Shown: positions 16,244-25,261, counted from the first letter of the stretch. The stretch is 40,118 nucleotides of DNA from Flavobacterium psychroterrae (GCF_018380615.1 NZ_JAGYVZ010000036.1:1-40118); one strand, 5' to 3'. The notes: generated from the letters alone by a model not told the origin. A program made the numbers and translations.

Positions 16244-17236
16244 TTAGTAGTTCCACATATCTTGTTCGAAGTTACGAATCTTTTCTTTTACTCTTTCAGA
16301 TTCTAACAATTGGTTTTGTGCATTATCTTTCATGTAATCTTTGATCTCACGATCTCCGTACAAGTTTTCTTCTTTATAGATTACTGCATTAAAACGTCTT
16401 GAATTTAATATCTGATCGAATGAGATTGGAAGTGCTGAGTTACTATCGTTAAAAGCTTTTGCTTCGTGCAATGCTTCTCTAGAATTAGGGAAGAAAACCC
16501 AGAATAACTCAATATAATCCTTTTCGTCACTGTTCATTGTGTAAACATCCGGAGTTACAGGACAAATTCCAAGTAAACGATATTTCAGTTCACTTTGACG
16601 TTTGTCAAAATACCAGTATCCTTTTATTTTATATTGTGTAACATCAGCAGCGGTTAAATCTTGTTTCAAGATATATTCTGCAGGAACTGTTCTTGTTGCT
16701 CCAACTGTTTCATCAACATAAGTAACAACTTTCTTTTTTCCAGTACCTGTAACAACTTTTTTCTTCACAACACGTGTTTTGTAGTCATCCGGGTATTGGT
16801 TGATCAATTCTCTACCTGCGTCAGTAGTATCAATACGAGATAATGCACCTTGAATATCTTTCAAAGATTTTTTAGTATTGAAATAACTGTCGCTGTAAAC
16901 TTCAGTTATTTTGCCGTTTTTAACAGCTTTCGTCAAGACGTCATATAATGAACGTCTGTCAGAACCAATATTAGCCGTATCTACAGGAAAGTATAATGGA
17001 AAGTTGATTTTTTCATTTAAATCAATGATCTCCCAAGTAGTTTTTCCCATCAAGATATCTCTATCATCCACATAACCATAAGCTAAAGGCTTATCATTAT
17101 CTGAGATAAGTTGCGCAGGAGTTTTAAGTCCTATCTGAGCAGGTGTTTTCGCATTTAGCAAATTAGATTGCGCATAAGAAGAAAAACCTCCAGCGATAGA
17201 AACAATAGCTATTAAAAAATTTCTTACTTTCATCAT
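16244..17236 (-). CDS. gldN: GldN, periplasmic component of the type IX secretion / gliding machinery
   Basis: 330 residues with a signal peptide (NFLIAIVSIAGGFSSYAQ) and the mature start SNLLNAKTPAQIGLKTPAQ. It is the homologue of P. gingivalis PorN, which binds PorK/GldK to form a large ring under the outer membrane. Conserved stretches include DRDILMGKTTWEIIDLNEKINFPLYFP, DTTDAGRELINQYPDDYKTRVVKKK and EKDYIELFWVFFPNSREALHEAKA. It starts at ATG 17236 (a second ATG follows directly), 41 bp after gldM, in the order gldK-L-M-N. A strong hairpin follows the stop. Confidence 0.95.
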   Translation of the reverse strand: MMKVRNFLIAIVSIAGGFSSYAQSNLLNAKTPAQIGLKTPAQLISDNDKPLAYGYVDDRDILMGKTTWEIIDLNEKINFPLYFPVDTANIGSDRRSLYDVLTKAVKNGKITEVYSDSYFNTKKSLKDIQGALSRIDTTDAGRELINQYPDDYKTRVVKKKVVTGTGKKKVVTYVDETVGATRTVPAEYILKQDLTAADVTQYKIKGYWYFDKRQSELKYRLLGICPVTPDVYTMNSDEKDYIELFWVFFPNSREALHEAKAFNDSNSALPISFDQILNSRRFNAVIYKEENLYGDREIKDYMKDNAQNQLLESERVKEKIRNFEQDMWNY

Positions 17237-17277
17237 GATATCATTATAAGATATTGAATGTAGTTTTACCTACTTTA

Positions 17278-18819
17278 TTATTGTATTTCGTAAATTACCG
17301 GAGCAGTTCTTGGTAATAAATAACTACCAGCTCCAACAAGTTTAGTCTTAATTTCAGAAATAGTAACCTGGTCTCCTTTTCCAGCTCTTGCAAGAACTGT
17401 TTTACATTGTGCATTTAATCTGTTCCCAGAAACTACAACTGTAGGTTGTCCGGCAATTTTCATATTAAATCCAACAACATCTAAACCAACTTCAAAATCA
17501 AAATCAAGTAATTTAGCACCAATAGTAGCAATTTCTAAGTTAGATTTAGGTCCTTTAACAACACCCATTTCTCCTCTAATTGTACCTGTTGGACCAGGAA
17601 TTCCTTTAATTCTGAAAGTTTTCTTATCTGTAACTTTATCTCCATTTGGTAAAGTTCCTGTAACAGAAATTGTAGCTTCTGTACCTGAACCCGGGCTCAT
17701 GTTATATTTCCCAGGTTTCCCAGCAGAAGATAATCCAGGAGCACTTGCATTAATTTTGTTTGCATCAACACCAGCGAATGATACAGAGATTGGGTTAACA
17801 ACACCTCTATAAACAACATTCATTTTATCAGCAGAAATAGTAGCTGAGTTTGGTCTTGGTACTACAACATAAGTTCCTTTAAATTTTAATGGAATATTTT
17901 TACCGTCTTCTAAGAATGTAAATTGACCATTAATATTTTGTTCCCCTACTCCACCAGCAGTTAAAGAGATAACAGCTTGTCCGTTAACAATTTGTCCTGG
18001 ACCTTGGAATGAAGTTGGTTTTGTGTTTTCGTCATAACGACCTAAAACTACTTTACCAGTTACTTTTTCTCCTTGGAAGTAAGCATTTTTATCTAAAACA
18101 ACAATTGCCTGGTAATTACTGTAAGAAGCAGCAGCAACAGCCGCTTTTCCTAAAGCACTATTATAAACATCTGTTTCAGTTTTCTTAACGTCATTTTGCC
18201 AAGCTGAAAGTTTAGCAGCTGATGCAATTGCAGGAAAACCTTTAAAGTGATATTCTAAGTATTTTTCTTTTATACCTTCTTTGTTTTTTACGTCAGAAAC
18301 ATCAAATTTTTTCTCAACCTCAGAAATAATAACAGCATATTTTTTATCTGTACCTAAAGCAGCTTTAATATCTGATTTGTATTTCTCGATTTTAGCGATA
18401 ATTTCATTCCCTTTTTTAGTGTAACCGTCTCCTGTAAACCAGTCGTCGATATTATCACCTCTGTCCATAGACTCGTAAGGAAGTTTTCCGGTTTCTTTTT
18501 CTACTTCAAATCCTTTGATAGATTGAGTTTTTAAAGTCCCAATATAATCGTAAAATTCTTTTGAAATTGTTTCAATCTTATGAGCTGTAACTGCAGCAAT
18601 TGCGAATTCTCCTTTTGCTTCAGCAGCTTTTTGATCTAACGATGTTAATAAACTTGTATTTGTTTCTGATGAGCTAGTGTTTGCACTTTCAAATTTTTCA
18701 TTCATCAAACCAAAAGCAGATATAACTTCTTTTGATACGTTCATTGCTAACATTGCGATGAAAACCAGATACATCAGGTTAATCATCTTCTGTCTAGGGG
18801 TTAATTTTCCTCCTGCCAT
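17278..18819 (-). CDS. gldM: GldM, inner-membrane motor/shaft protein of the type IX secretion system
   Basis: 513 residues. A short cytoplasmic N-terminus (MAGGKLTPRQK, including Arg9, which pairs with GldL Glu49 in F. johnsoniae) leads into one membrane helix (MINLMYLVFIAMLAMNV). A periplasmic part of about 480 residues follows. It starts helical (LTSLDQKAAEAKGEFAIAAVTAHK) and ends in beta-rich domains (VVSGNRLNAQCKTVL). With GldL it converts proton flow into rotation and reaches up to the GldK/N ring. It starts at ATG 18819, 52 bp after gldL. Confidence 0.96.
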   Translation of the reverse strand: MAGGKLTPRQKMINLMYLVFIAMLAMNVSKEVISAFGLMNEKFESANTSSSETNTSLLTSLDQKAAEAKGEFAIAAVTAHKIETISKEFYDYIGTLKTQSIKGFEVEKETGKLPYESMDRGDNIDDWFTGDGYTKKGNEIIAKIEKYKSDIKAALGTDKKYAVIISEVEKKFDVSDVKNKEGIKEKYLEYHFKGFPAIASAAKLSAWQNDVKKTETDVYNSALGKAAVAAASYSNYQAIVVLDKNAYFQGEKVTGKVVLGRYDENTKPTSFQGPGQIVNGQAVISLTAGGVGEQNINGQFTFLEDGKNIPLKFKGTYVVVPRPNSATISADKMNVVYRGVVNPISVSFAGVDANKINASAPGLSSAGKPGKYNMSPGSGTEATISVTGTLPNGDKVTDKKTFRIKGIPGPTGTIRGEMGVVKGPKSNLEIATIGAKLLDFDFEVGLDVVGFNMKIAGQPTVVVSGNRLNAQCKTVLARAGKGDQVTISEIKTKLVGAGSYLLPRTAPVIYEIQ

Positions 18820-18871
18820 TTTTTCTAATTAGTTCTTTATTAATAAATTTAATATAATAGTCAAAAACTAA

Positions 18872-19519
18872 TTATCCTTTGTTACTCATTGCAGAAAGCA
18901 TACCACCATAAACACTGTTTAAAGAAGCAATGTTTGCAGTCATTGATTGCATTTGCTCTTTTAATTTAGAAGCATTTTCAGCGATTTCGCTATTTGCTTG
19001 TGCGTTTCTTGAAGCACTTTCTAATTGTACTTTGTATAAGCTGTTTAATGATTCCATTTGCGCAGCAGCTAATGACATTTCTTCAGCATATTTCTTTTGT
19101 CCTGCAATAGAATCTACTGTTGGAGAAATTGCTTTTGCAGCTCCTTCGAAATTTTTGATGCTGTTTCCTAAGCTTGACATTAACTCTCCGTCAATTTTAG
19201 CTTCTTTCAACATTACATCTAATTTTTGAGATAATAATCCTTGAGCATCAGATGGCGCTTCAACTTTATCCGCTTTTTTTCTAGCCTGACCGTTAGCTAA
19301 TTCTGGGTAAACAAGAGTCCAGTCCAATTCATCTTCAACTGGTTCGAAAGCAGAAAGAGCAAAGATTAACGCCTCAGTTAATAAACCAACTGACAACATC
19401 ACAGTTCCTGTTAATGGTCCAATTTCAAAGTGAGTAATTTTGAATAGAGCTCCAACGATTACTACTGCCGCTCCCATACCATAAGCGAAATTCATTGCTT
19501 TTTTACTTAATAATGCCAT
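18872..19519 (-). CDS. gldL: GldL, proton-channel protein of the type IX secretion motor
   Basis: 215 residues. Two N-terminal membrane helices (about 11-29 and 34-53) carry the conserved protonatable Glu49 in SVGLLTEALIFALSAFEP, and Lys27 and His30 lie in FKITHFE. These are key residues of the GldLM motor in F. johnsoniae. The cytoplasmic remainder is helical and Ala/Gln-rich (MSLAAAQMESLNSLYKVQLESA), typical of the family. It starts at ATG 19519, 58 bp after gldK. Confidence 0.96.
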   Translation of the reverse strand: MALLSKKAMNFAYGMGAAVVIVGALFKITHFEIGPLTGTVMLSVGLLTEALIFALSAFEPVEDELDWTLVYPELANGQARKKADKVEAPSDAQGLLSQKLDVMLKEAKIDGELMSSLGNSIKNFEGAAKAISPTVDSIAGQKKYAEEMSLAAAQMESLNSLYKVQLESASRNAQANSEIAENASKLKEQMQSMTANIASLNSVYGGMLSAMSNKG

Positions 19520-19577
19520 AATACTTTTTTTTTAGGTTTTAATTTAAAATAGATTTGATTTGGTTATTTGAATTTAA

Positions 19578-20987
19578 TTATAATTTACTTTTCTTTTTTC
19601 CGCTTCCTGTTGTTTGAGTTCCCATGTAATCTTGTACAGTTCTGAAACCAATATAACTTCTTGCTGAATCTGCATATTCGTGGTCACGAGTACTTACTTG
19701 TAGGAAGTAAGCAACATCTTTCCAAGAACCTCCACGAACCACTTTTCTTTGATTGTTTCCGTCAATTACGTTAGGGTTCATTGTTGAAACATATTCGTAA
19801 GCATTTGGATTATAAGCTGAATCTGTCCATTCTGAAACGTTTCCTGCCATGTTGTATAATCCGTAACCGTTTACTTCATATGATTTAGCTTCTACAGTAT
19901 ATAAAGCTTCATCAGCAGCATAATCTCCCCTGCTTGGTTTAAAGTTTGCTAAGAAACAACCTCTGTCACTTTTAGTATAAGGACCACCCCAAGGATATGT
20001 AGCTGATTCCAGACCACCTCTTGCAGCATACTCCCATTCTGCCTCTGTTGGCAATCTGAATGCATTTACTAAGTCACGTCCTTTTTTCTTAGATTTGATA
20101 TAGCTGTTTTTATTTAATGTTCTCCAAGCACAAAATGCTTTAGCTTGTTTCCAAGTCACACCAACTACAGGATAATCACCGTAAGCCTTGTGCCAGAAAT
20201 AATCATTATGCATTGGCTCATTATATGAGTAAGCGAAATCTTTAATCCAAACTGTTGTATCAGGATACACACTAACTTGTTCAGTTTTAACGAAATCTTT
20301 TCTTTTTCCAACTTTAGCTTTTGCAGCAGCCTGAATGTCCATCCAAGAATAACGGAATTTCAATTTATTTACATCAATTGTTCTCAAACCATTATATGAT
20401 TCTTCTATTGGCAAATACATAGAATCCATTACTTCAGCATAATACTCATCCGGGTATGCTTTAGTATCTTTAATTAACTTAACTTTTTTGTTTAATTTTC
20501 TACCAGCATAAGGATCATCTTTTGTTCCTACACTATAGTAGTTATCATACATGTATTTATCATACGCCGTCATTTTATCCGGCTCTGAATCATTAAATGC
20601 ATAATCTGAGATGCTTCCACCTTTTTTACCTTTAGCATCACCAGCTGGTTTTTGCCCTGTTTCGTCAGCTAAAATAGCTAAACGTACTCTCATTGTAGAA
20701 TCTTTTACCCATTCTACAAATTGACGGTACTCACTATTAGTAATCTCTGTTTCATCCATATAAAATGAACGAACTGTTACTGTTTTAGTCGGAGCATCTT
20801 CAACATTAGCTAAATCAGCATCTGATTTACCCATGATAAAAGATCCACCCGGAACTAATGTCATACCATAAGGTTTTTCAGGATGCCATTTGCCTCCTGT
20901 AACACCAACTAACTCACCTTTGTCTCCTGACTTACCACAGCCAATTACCAGTGTTAACATTGCTGCAAATGCAATAAACTTCTTCAT
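19578..20987 (-). CDS. gldK: GldK, lipoprotein of the type IX secretion ring (sulfatase-modifying-factor fold)
   Basis: 469 residues. A lipoprotein signal (FAAMLTLVIGC, Cys17) anchors it to the outer membrane. Residues about 40-455 form a formylglycine-generating-enzyme-like domain: MTLVPGGSFIMG, MDETEITNSEYRQFVEW, FRLPTEAEWEYAARGG, NMAGNVSEWTD and VVRGGSWKD. The fold is structural here. It is homologous to PorK and pairs with GldN in the periplasmic ring. A similar fold occurs in GldJ, but the immediate gldL-M-N context fixes this as gldK. It is the first gene of the gld unit, 253 bp downstream of the arginase-like gene, with a possible promoter at 21025-21055. Confidence 0.95.
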   Translation of the reverse strand: MKKFIAFAAMLTLVIGCGKSGDKGELVGVTGGKWHPEKPYGMTLVPGGSFIMGKSDADLANVEDAPTKTVTVRSFYMDETEITNSEYRQFVEWVKDSTMRVRLAILADETGQKPAGDAKGKKGGSISDYAFNDSEPDKMTAYDKYMYDNYYSVGTKDDPYAGRKLNKKVKLIKDTKAYPDEYYAEVMDSMYLPIEESYNGLRTIDVNKLKFRYSWMDIQAAAKAKVGKRKDFVKTEQVSVYPDTTVWIKDFAYSYNEPMHNDYFWHKAYGDYPVVGVTWKQAKAFCAWRTLNKNSYIKSKKKGRDLVNAFRLPTEAEWEYAARGGLESATYPWGGPYTKSDRGCFLANFKPSRGDYAADEALYTVEAKSYEVNGYGLYNMAGNVSEWTDSAYNPNAYEYVSTMNPNVIDGNNQRKVVRGGSWKDVAYFLQVSTRDHEYADSARSYIGFRTVQDYMGTQTTGSGKKKSKL

Positions 20988-21024
20988 ATAAATTTGGGAT
21001 TATCTATTCATTATTATAAGTCCG

Positions 21025-21055
21025 TAAACGTATTTATTATTTATCTAAAAAACAA
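21025..21055 (-). promoter_or_regulatory. Possible gldK promoter (TTG-N20-TACGTTTA)
   Basis: On the minus strand TTG (21053-21055) is followed after 20 bases by TACGTTTA (21025-21032), one base off the TAnnTTTG consensus, about 38 bp before the gldK start. The spacing suits Bacteroidota promoters. Confidence 0.45.
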
Positions 21056-21240
21056 TACTAGTTGCGAAATTTATTTTACCGCTCAAAAATAATGTTAAAA
21101 AAAATAAAAAAAAAATATTTCATCGATAAACTAGCGGAAAAAATCGACGTAAAACGTTAAATTTTATAGTTTAGAATTATTTTCTTACTAAATTTTCTTA
21201 ATTATTTTTTTGAAATTATAATTTTATCTAAAATTTTGCT

Positions 21241-22392
21241 CTACAGAGCATTTTTTCGTTGTGCTTTCCACCATCTTTCCGGCAGTTCTTGGTTACAAGC
21301 GCTCAAATATTCGTCGTATGAACACGGTAATAACGTATTTCTTTTCAATTTATTGTGACCATTTGACTCTGATGGAATTTCGATCCACCAACGATCTGTT
21401 TTGTCACTTTTATAGAAAATTAATTCTTCATCTTCAAGTGGTACAATATATTTTAAATACGTTGCCCGACTACCAAACGGATATTCTTTTGATCGATAAT
21501 GATACCCTTCGATAAAATACCAGACGATCTGCGCAATAATTACTGCTTCAGGCGCTGTACTATTATGATTAAAAATTCCTAAACAAGAAACTTTATCACT
21601 GATACCAGCATATCTTGCCAATGAGCATATTTCTTTTCCGTTGAAACCATTTGGCTCAAAAGTAATCATATTACCTGAAACTGATGACTTTACCGAATTC
21701 AAATCTATACTTATCAAATCAGCATCTCTAAAAACCGGTTCAGCAAGAGCAATTTTATTCGAAATCTCTCCTAAACGATAAGCATCAAAGAATAATTTCT
21801 CAATCAAATCAATTTCTTCCTGAGAATTATAATAGGTTTGATATCCTATATTACAGTAATTAAAAAGGTTATTAGGCTCATCTATAATAATTTTAGTAAG
21901 ATAGGAATTAGCCGAAACCGTTTCGTTTTCCTTTCCAAAATCAAATTTATTATCCACAGCAACCATATTTACCATTTGCTCTAGATCATCATATGCGCGA
22001 TACAATGCATAGGTCAAATCCTGCGAACCTCCCAGAACTATAGGAATCACTTTATTTTTAATTAAAGTAGCGGTTACTCTTTTCAGAGCAAAGTAGGTAT
22101 CCTCTACAGAGTCACCTGCAAGAATATTTCCTAAATCAGCAATCGATGCATCCCAGTTACCCGGAAACATGCCGTACAACTTCTTGCGAACTATATTTAA
22201 ATTGACATCATTAATTCCGTTGCTATTACGGCGGTCTTCTAACACACCAATTATCGCAAAGGTAATTTTATTTATATCAGGAAACTGATCTTTGGTATGC
22301 AAAACTATTTTACTACCCAATTCTTGTGAAGACAATGAACTAATGAATTTTAAAATTCCGTCATTAACTGGTTCTAGAAAATCAAATTCCAT
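21241..22392 (-). CDS. Arginase/formimidoylglutamase-fold protein with degenerate metal site
   Basis: 383 residues with the ureohydrolase (arginase/agmatinase/formiminoglutamase) fold order. The first motif reads VIPIVLGGSQDLTYAL where GG(D/S)H(D/S) is normal, so the metal His is Gln124. The second reads VAVDNKFDFG where DAHxD is normal, so His becomes Lys149 with both Asp kept. The third reads SIDLNSVKSS where SxDxDxxDP is normal, so the second Asp becomes Asn232 and the following DP is lost. Mn-dependent hydrolysis is therefore unlikely and a structural or regulatory role is more plausible. It is probably cotranscribed with topA (3-bp gap). It is followed by gldK after 253 bp. Databases may list it as formimidoylglutamase; the loss of ligands argues against that activity. 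Confidence 0.75.
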   Translation of the reverse strand: MEFDFLEPVNDGILKFISSLSSQELGSKIVLHTKDQFPDINKITFAIIGVLEDRRNSNGINDVNLNIVRKKLYGMFPGNWDASIADLGNILAGDSVEDTYFALKRVTATLIKNKVIPIVLGGSQDLTYALYRAYDDLEQMVNMVAVDNKFDFGKENETVSANSYLTKIIIDEPNNLFNYCNIGYQTYYNSQEEIDLIEKLFFDAYRLGEISNKIALAEPVFRDADLISIDLNSVKSSVSGNMITFEPNGFNGKEICSLARYAGISDKVSCLGIFNHNSTAPEAVIIAQIVWYFIEGYHYRSKEYPFGSRATYLKYIVPLEDEELIFYKSDKTDRWWIEIPSESNGHNKLKRNTLLPCSYDEYLSACNQELPERWWKAQRKNAL

Positions 22393-22395
22393 TTA

Positions 22396-24912
22396 TTATT
22401 TCTTTTTAGCAGCTGGTTTTTTAGCTGGGGCTTTTTTAGCGGTTGTTGCTTTTTTTGCCGGTGTTTTTTTTGCCGGTGTTTTTTTGGCTATCATTTCCTG
22501 AACTTCGGCCAATGTCAATTTTGTAGCATCAACATCTTTACTTAATTCAATTTTGATTTTGCCTTTTGTAATAACAGAGCGTCCCCAACGTGCTTTTTCA
22601 ACCAAAATTCCTTCGTCTTCCCAATTATGAAGCACTTTATCTATATTTTTCTGTAATTTATCTTCAATTAGTTCTTCTACTTCTTGTTGTGATAAATTAT
22701 CGAAATTGTATTTTTTACTTACATTAATAAAAATACCGTTCCATTTAATGAACGGACCAAAACGTCCTACACCTTTTTGAACACCCTCGCCTTTGTAAAC
22801 CGCGATTGGAGCATCGGCAATTGCTTTTTCATCAATTAATTCCTCTGCTCTTTCTTTTGAAAGACTTAACGGATCTTCTCCTTTTGGTAATGAAATAAAT
22901 ACACTTCCGTGACGAACATAAGGACCGTAACGACCATTACTAACTTCTACTTCTTCTCCTTTATATTCACCTAAGTTTTTAGGTAATAAAAATAAATTTA
23001 AAGCTTTTTCAAGTGTAATGTTTCCAATATTCTGATCAGACATTAAACTGGCGAATTTTTTATCTTCATCATCCGCTTCTCCAATTTGAGCCATTGGTCC
23101 AAATTTTCCTAAACGAACAGAAACTTGTCTTCCATCAGCATCTTTTCCTAAAATTCTTTCTCCGCTTTCACGTTCTGCATTCGCTTCAACCTCTTTTACA
23201 TTTGGGTGAAACTTATCATAGAATTCCTTCATCATAACTGCCCAGTCAATATTTCCTTCGGCAATTTCATCAAAATCCTGTTCTACTTTTGCAGTAAAGT
23301 TATAGTCTAATATATTCCCAAAGTTCTTAACCAGGAAATCTGTAACAATAGTTCCGATATCTGTTGGAACTAATTTTCCTTTATCAGATCCTGTATTTTC
23401 TTTCAGTAACTTCTCTCCTACTTTACTGGCTTGCAAGGTAAGTTGTGTATAATTACGTTCCTGACCTTCAAGTGTTCCTTTTTCAACATAATTTCTGTTG
23501 ATGATAGTCGAAATAGTTGGTGCGTAAGTAGATGGACGTCCAATTCCTAATTCTTCCAATTTTTTTACCAGAGATGCTTCTGTATATCTTGCCGGAGGTC
23601 GTGAATATCTTTCTGTAGCTGTAATATAATTGTTAACTAACTTTTCGTTTACTTTTAAGGCTGGCAACATTCCTTCTTGTTCTTCCTCATCGTCATCGTG
23701 TCCTTCCAGGTAGACTTTCAGGAAACCTTCAAAAAGTAAAACTTCTCCTGAGGCTGTAAAAATTTCGCTGTGATTATTCGCTTCAATTTTTACGTTTGTT
23801 CTTTCTAATTGTGCATCGCTCATTTGAGATGCCAATGTTCTTTTCCAGATCAAATCATACAAACGCGCCTGATCACGATCGATATTTACCGTGTGTCGTG
23901 ACATATCAGTAGGACGAATTGCTTCGTGCGCTTCTTGTGCTCCTTTGCTTTTGTTGGCGAAAGTTCGAGGTCTTGAAAATTCTTTTCCGTATGATTTTAT
24001 GATTTCAGCTTCAGCGGCATCCATTGCATCTTTAGAAAGGTTTACACTATCAGTTCTCATATACGTAATAAGTCCCGCTTCGTATAAACGTTGTGCAAGC
24101 TGCATGGTGATTCCAACTGGTAAATACAATTTTCTTGCTGCTTCTTGTTGCAATGTAGAAGTTGTAAATGGTGCAGTTGGTGATTTTTTGGTAGGTTTAG
24201 TTTCTAAATCGGCTACCTTATATTGTGATCCGATGTTTTTATTTAAAAAATCTTCGGCTTCTTTTTTAGTATTGAAGTTTTTTGGCAATTTAGCTTTGAA
24301 AGCTTTTCCTGCTTCATTTACAAATTCGGCTACAATAGAATAACTTGCAACTGCATTAAAGTTTTGGATTTCGCGTTCTCTCTCAACAATCAAACGTACG
24401 GAAACTGATTGTACACGCCCGGCAGAAAGTCCTCCTTTAATTTTTCTCCATAAAACAGGAGATAATTCATAACCTACTAAACGGTCTAAAACACGACGTG
24501 CTTGTTGTGCGTTTACTAAATTATAATCTATTTCTCTGGGATTATCGATTGCTTTAAGAATCGCAGACTTTGTAATTTCATGAAAAACAATTCGCTTGGT
24601 TTTTTTTATATCCAGCTTTAGTTCTTCCGCAAGGTGCCACGAAATCGCTTCACCCTCGCGGTCCTCATCGCTTGCCAGCCAAACCATTTCGGCATTTTTA
24701 GATAATGTTTTCAGTTTGCTTACCAAGGCTTTTTTATCTGGAGAAACTTCGTATTTAGGTTTAAAACCATTCTCTACATCTACTCCTATTTCCTTTGATG
24801 GTAAATCTGCTATATGTCCGTAACTTGACTCTACCTGAAAATCACTTCCTAAAAATTTCTCTATCGTTTTCGCCTTTGCAGGTGATTCCACTATTACTAA
24901 ATTCTTTGCCAT
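22396..24912 (-). CDS. topA: DNA topoisomerase I (type IA)
   Basis: About 838 residues, starting at ATG 24912 (MAKNLVIVESPAKAKTIEKFLG). A longer frame to 24933 adds a non-conserved leader. TOPRIM domain: Glu9 in VIVESPAKAKT and the acidic SDEDREGEAISWHLA. The catalytic Tyr lies in LITYMRTDS (about residue 284), and the gate-strand region SAGRVQSVSVRLIVERE follows the family. Instead of the E. coli zinc fingers it ends with topoisomerase C-terminal repeats (GRYGPYVRHGSVFISLPKGE, GRFGPFIKWNGIFINVSK) and a Lys/Ala/Pro tail of (T/A)PAKK repeats that likely binds DNA. It relaxes negative supercoils. The arginase-like gene begins 3 bp after its stop. Confidence 0.96.
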   Translation of the reverse strand: MAKNLVIVESPAKAKTIEKFLGSDFQVESSYGHIADLPSKEIGVDVENGFKPKYEVSPDKKALVSKLKTLSKNAEMVWLASDEDREGEAISWHLAEELKLDIKKTKRIVFHEITKSAILKAIDNPREIDYNLVNAQQARRVLDRLVGYELSPVLWRKIKGGLSAGRVQSVSVRLIVEREREIQNFNAVASYSIVAEFVNEAGKAFKAKLPKNFNTKKEAEDFLNKNIGSQYKVADLETKPTKKSPTAPFTTSTLQQEAARKLYLPVGITMQLAQRLYEAGLITYMRTDSVNLSKDAMDAAEAEIIKSYGKEFSRPRTFANKSKGAQEAHEAIRPTDMSRHTVNIDRDQARLYDLIWKRTLASQMSDAQLERTNVKIEANNHSEIFTASGEVLLFEGFLKVYLEGHDDDEEEQEGMLPALKVNEKLVNNYITATERYSRPPARYTEASLVKKLEELGIGRPSTYAPTISTIINRNYVEKGTLEGQERNYTQLTLQASKVGEKLLKENTGSDKGKLVPTDIGTIVTDFLVKNFGNILDYNFTAKVEQDFDEIAEGNIDWAVMMKEFYDKFHPNVKEVEANAERESGERILGKDADGRQVSVRLGKFGPMAQIGEADDEDKKFASLMSDQNIGNITLEKALNLFLLPKNLGEYKGEEVEVSNGRYGPYVRHGSVFISLPKGEDPLSLSKERAEELIDEKAIADAPIAVYKGEGVQKGVGRFGPFIKWNGIFINVSKKYNFDNLSQQEVEELIEDKLQKNIDKVLHNWEDEGILVEKARWGRSVITKGKIKIELSKDVDATKLTLAEVQEMIAKKTPAKKTPAKKATTAKKAPAKKPAAKKK

Positions 24913-25008
24913 TGCTCTATTTTTCTGCAACAAAAGTATCTATTTTTTTTAAATATCAACCTTGCTAATTCATTTTTGAGGTATTTTAATATTATGATTA
25001 TTAAAATT

Positions 25009-25048
25009 ACAGATTTATCTGTAATCCTACCTATTATATATATAGGTA
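25009..25048. repeat. Two adjacent small palindromes
   Basis: ACAGAT-tt-ATCTGT (25009-25022) and TACCTAT-N7-ATAGGTA (25028-25048). They lie upstream of topA and of the structured repeat and could be operator-like or part of a repeat boundary. Confidence 0.5.
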
Positions 25049-25100
25049 TAACTATTATATGATTATGCCCCAAGAATGTTCTTTTCGATCCTCTAAATTC

Positions 25101-25250
25101 CTAGCCCGGATTGTAGTGAAAAGCCCGGAGTAAAAAGCGCAAAAGTTTCTTGTTTTAAAAAAGCGACCAGCGGAAGCTCTTTTTAAAACATTAGAAACTT
25201 TGCGCTTTTTATGAGGACTTGTAGCAGAAAGCTGGAAATTGCTTCCTAGA
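25101..25250. ncRNA. Structured repeat / candidate ncRNA, copy 2
   Basis: Core words match copy 1 at 11065-11265: GAAAAGCCCGGAG, AAAAAAGCGA, GAAGCTCTTTTT, AACATTAGAAA, GAAAGCTGGAA. The outer stem is 25132-25149 with 25194-25210 (AAAAAGCGCAAA.GTTTC / GAAACTTTGCGCTTTTT, one bulged A). Its bases differ from copy 1 yet still pair. The inner hairpin GTTTTAAAAAAGC / GCTCTTTTTAAAAC keeps the bulged C, and its lower pairs also differ from copy 1 (TTG/CAA there). Compensating change on two helices suggests selection on structure. Confidence 0.6.
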
Positions 25251-25261
25251 ACAAAAAAAAT

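Noticed and set aside
16138..16344. Plus-strand frame of 68 codons
   Set aside because: Crosses the gldN terminator and runs antisense into the gldN 3' end; no family likeness.
21241..22392. Functional formimidoylglutamase (histidine degradation)
   Set aside because: Three metal-ligand positions are substituted and no hut genes lie nearby.
23891..24343. Plus-strand frame of 150 codons
   Set aside because: Antisense to topA, which is complete and well conserved.
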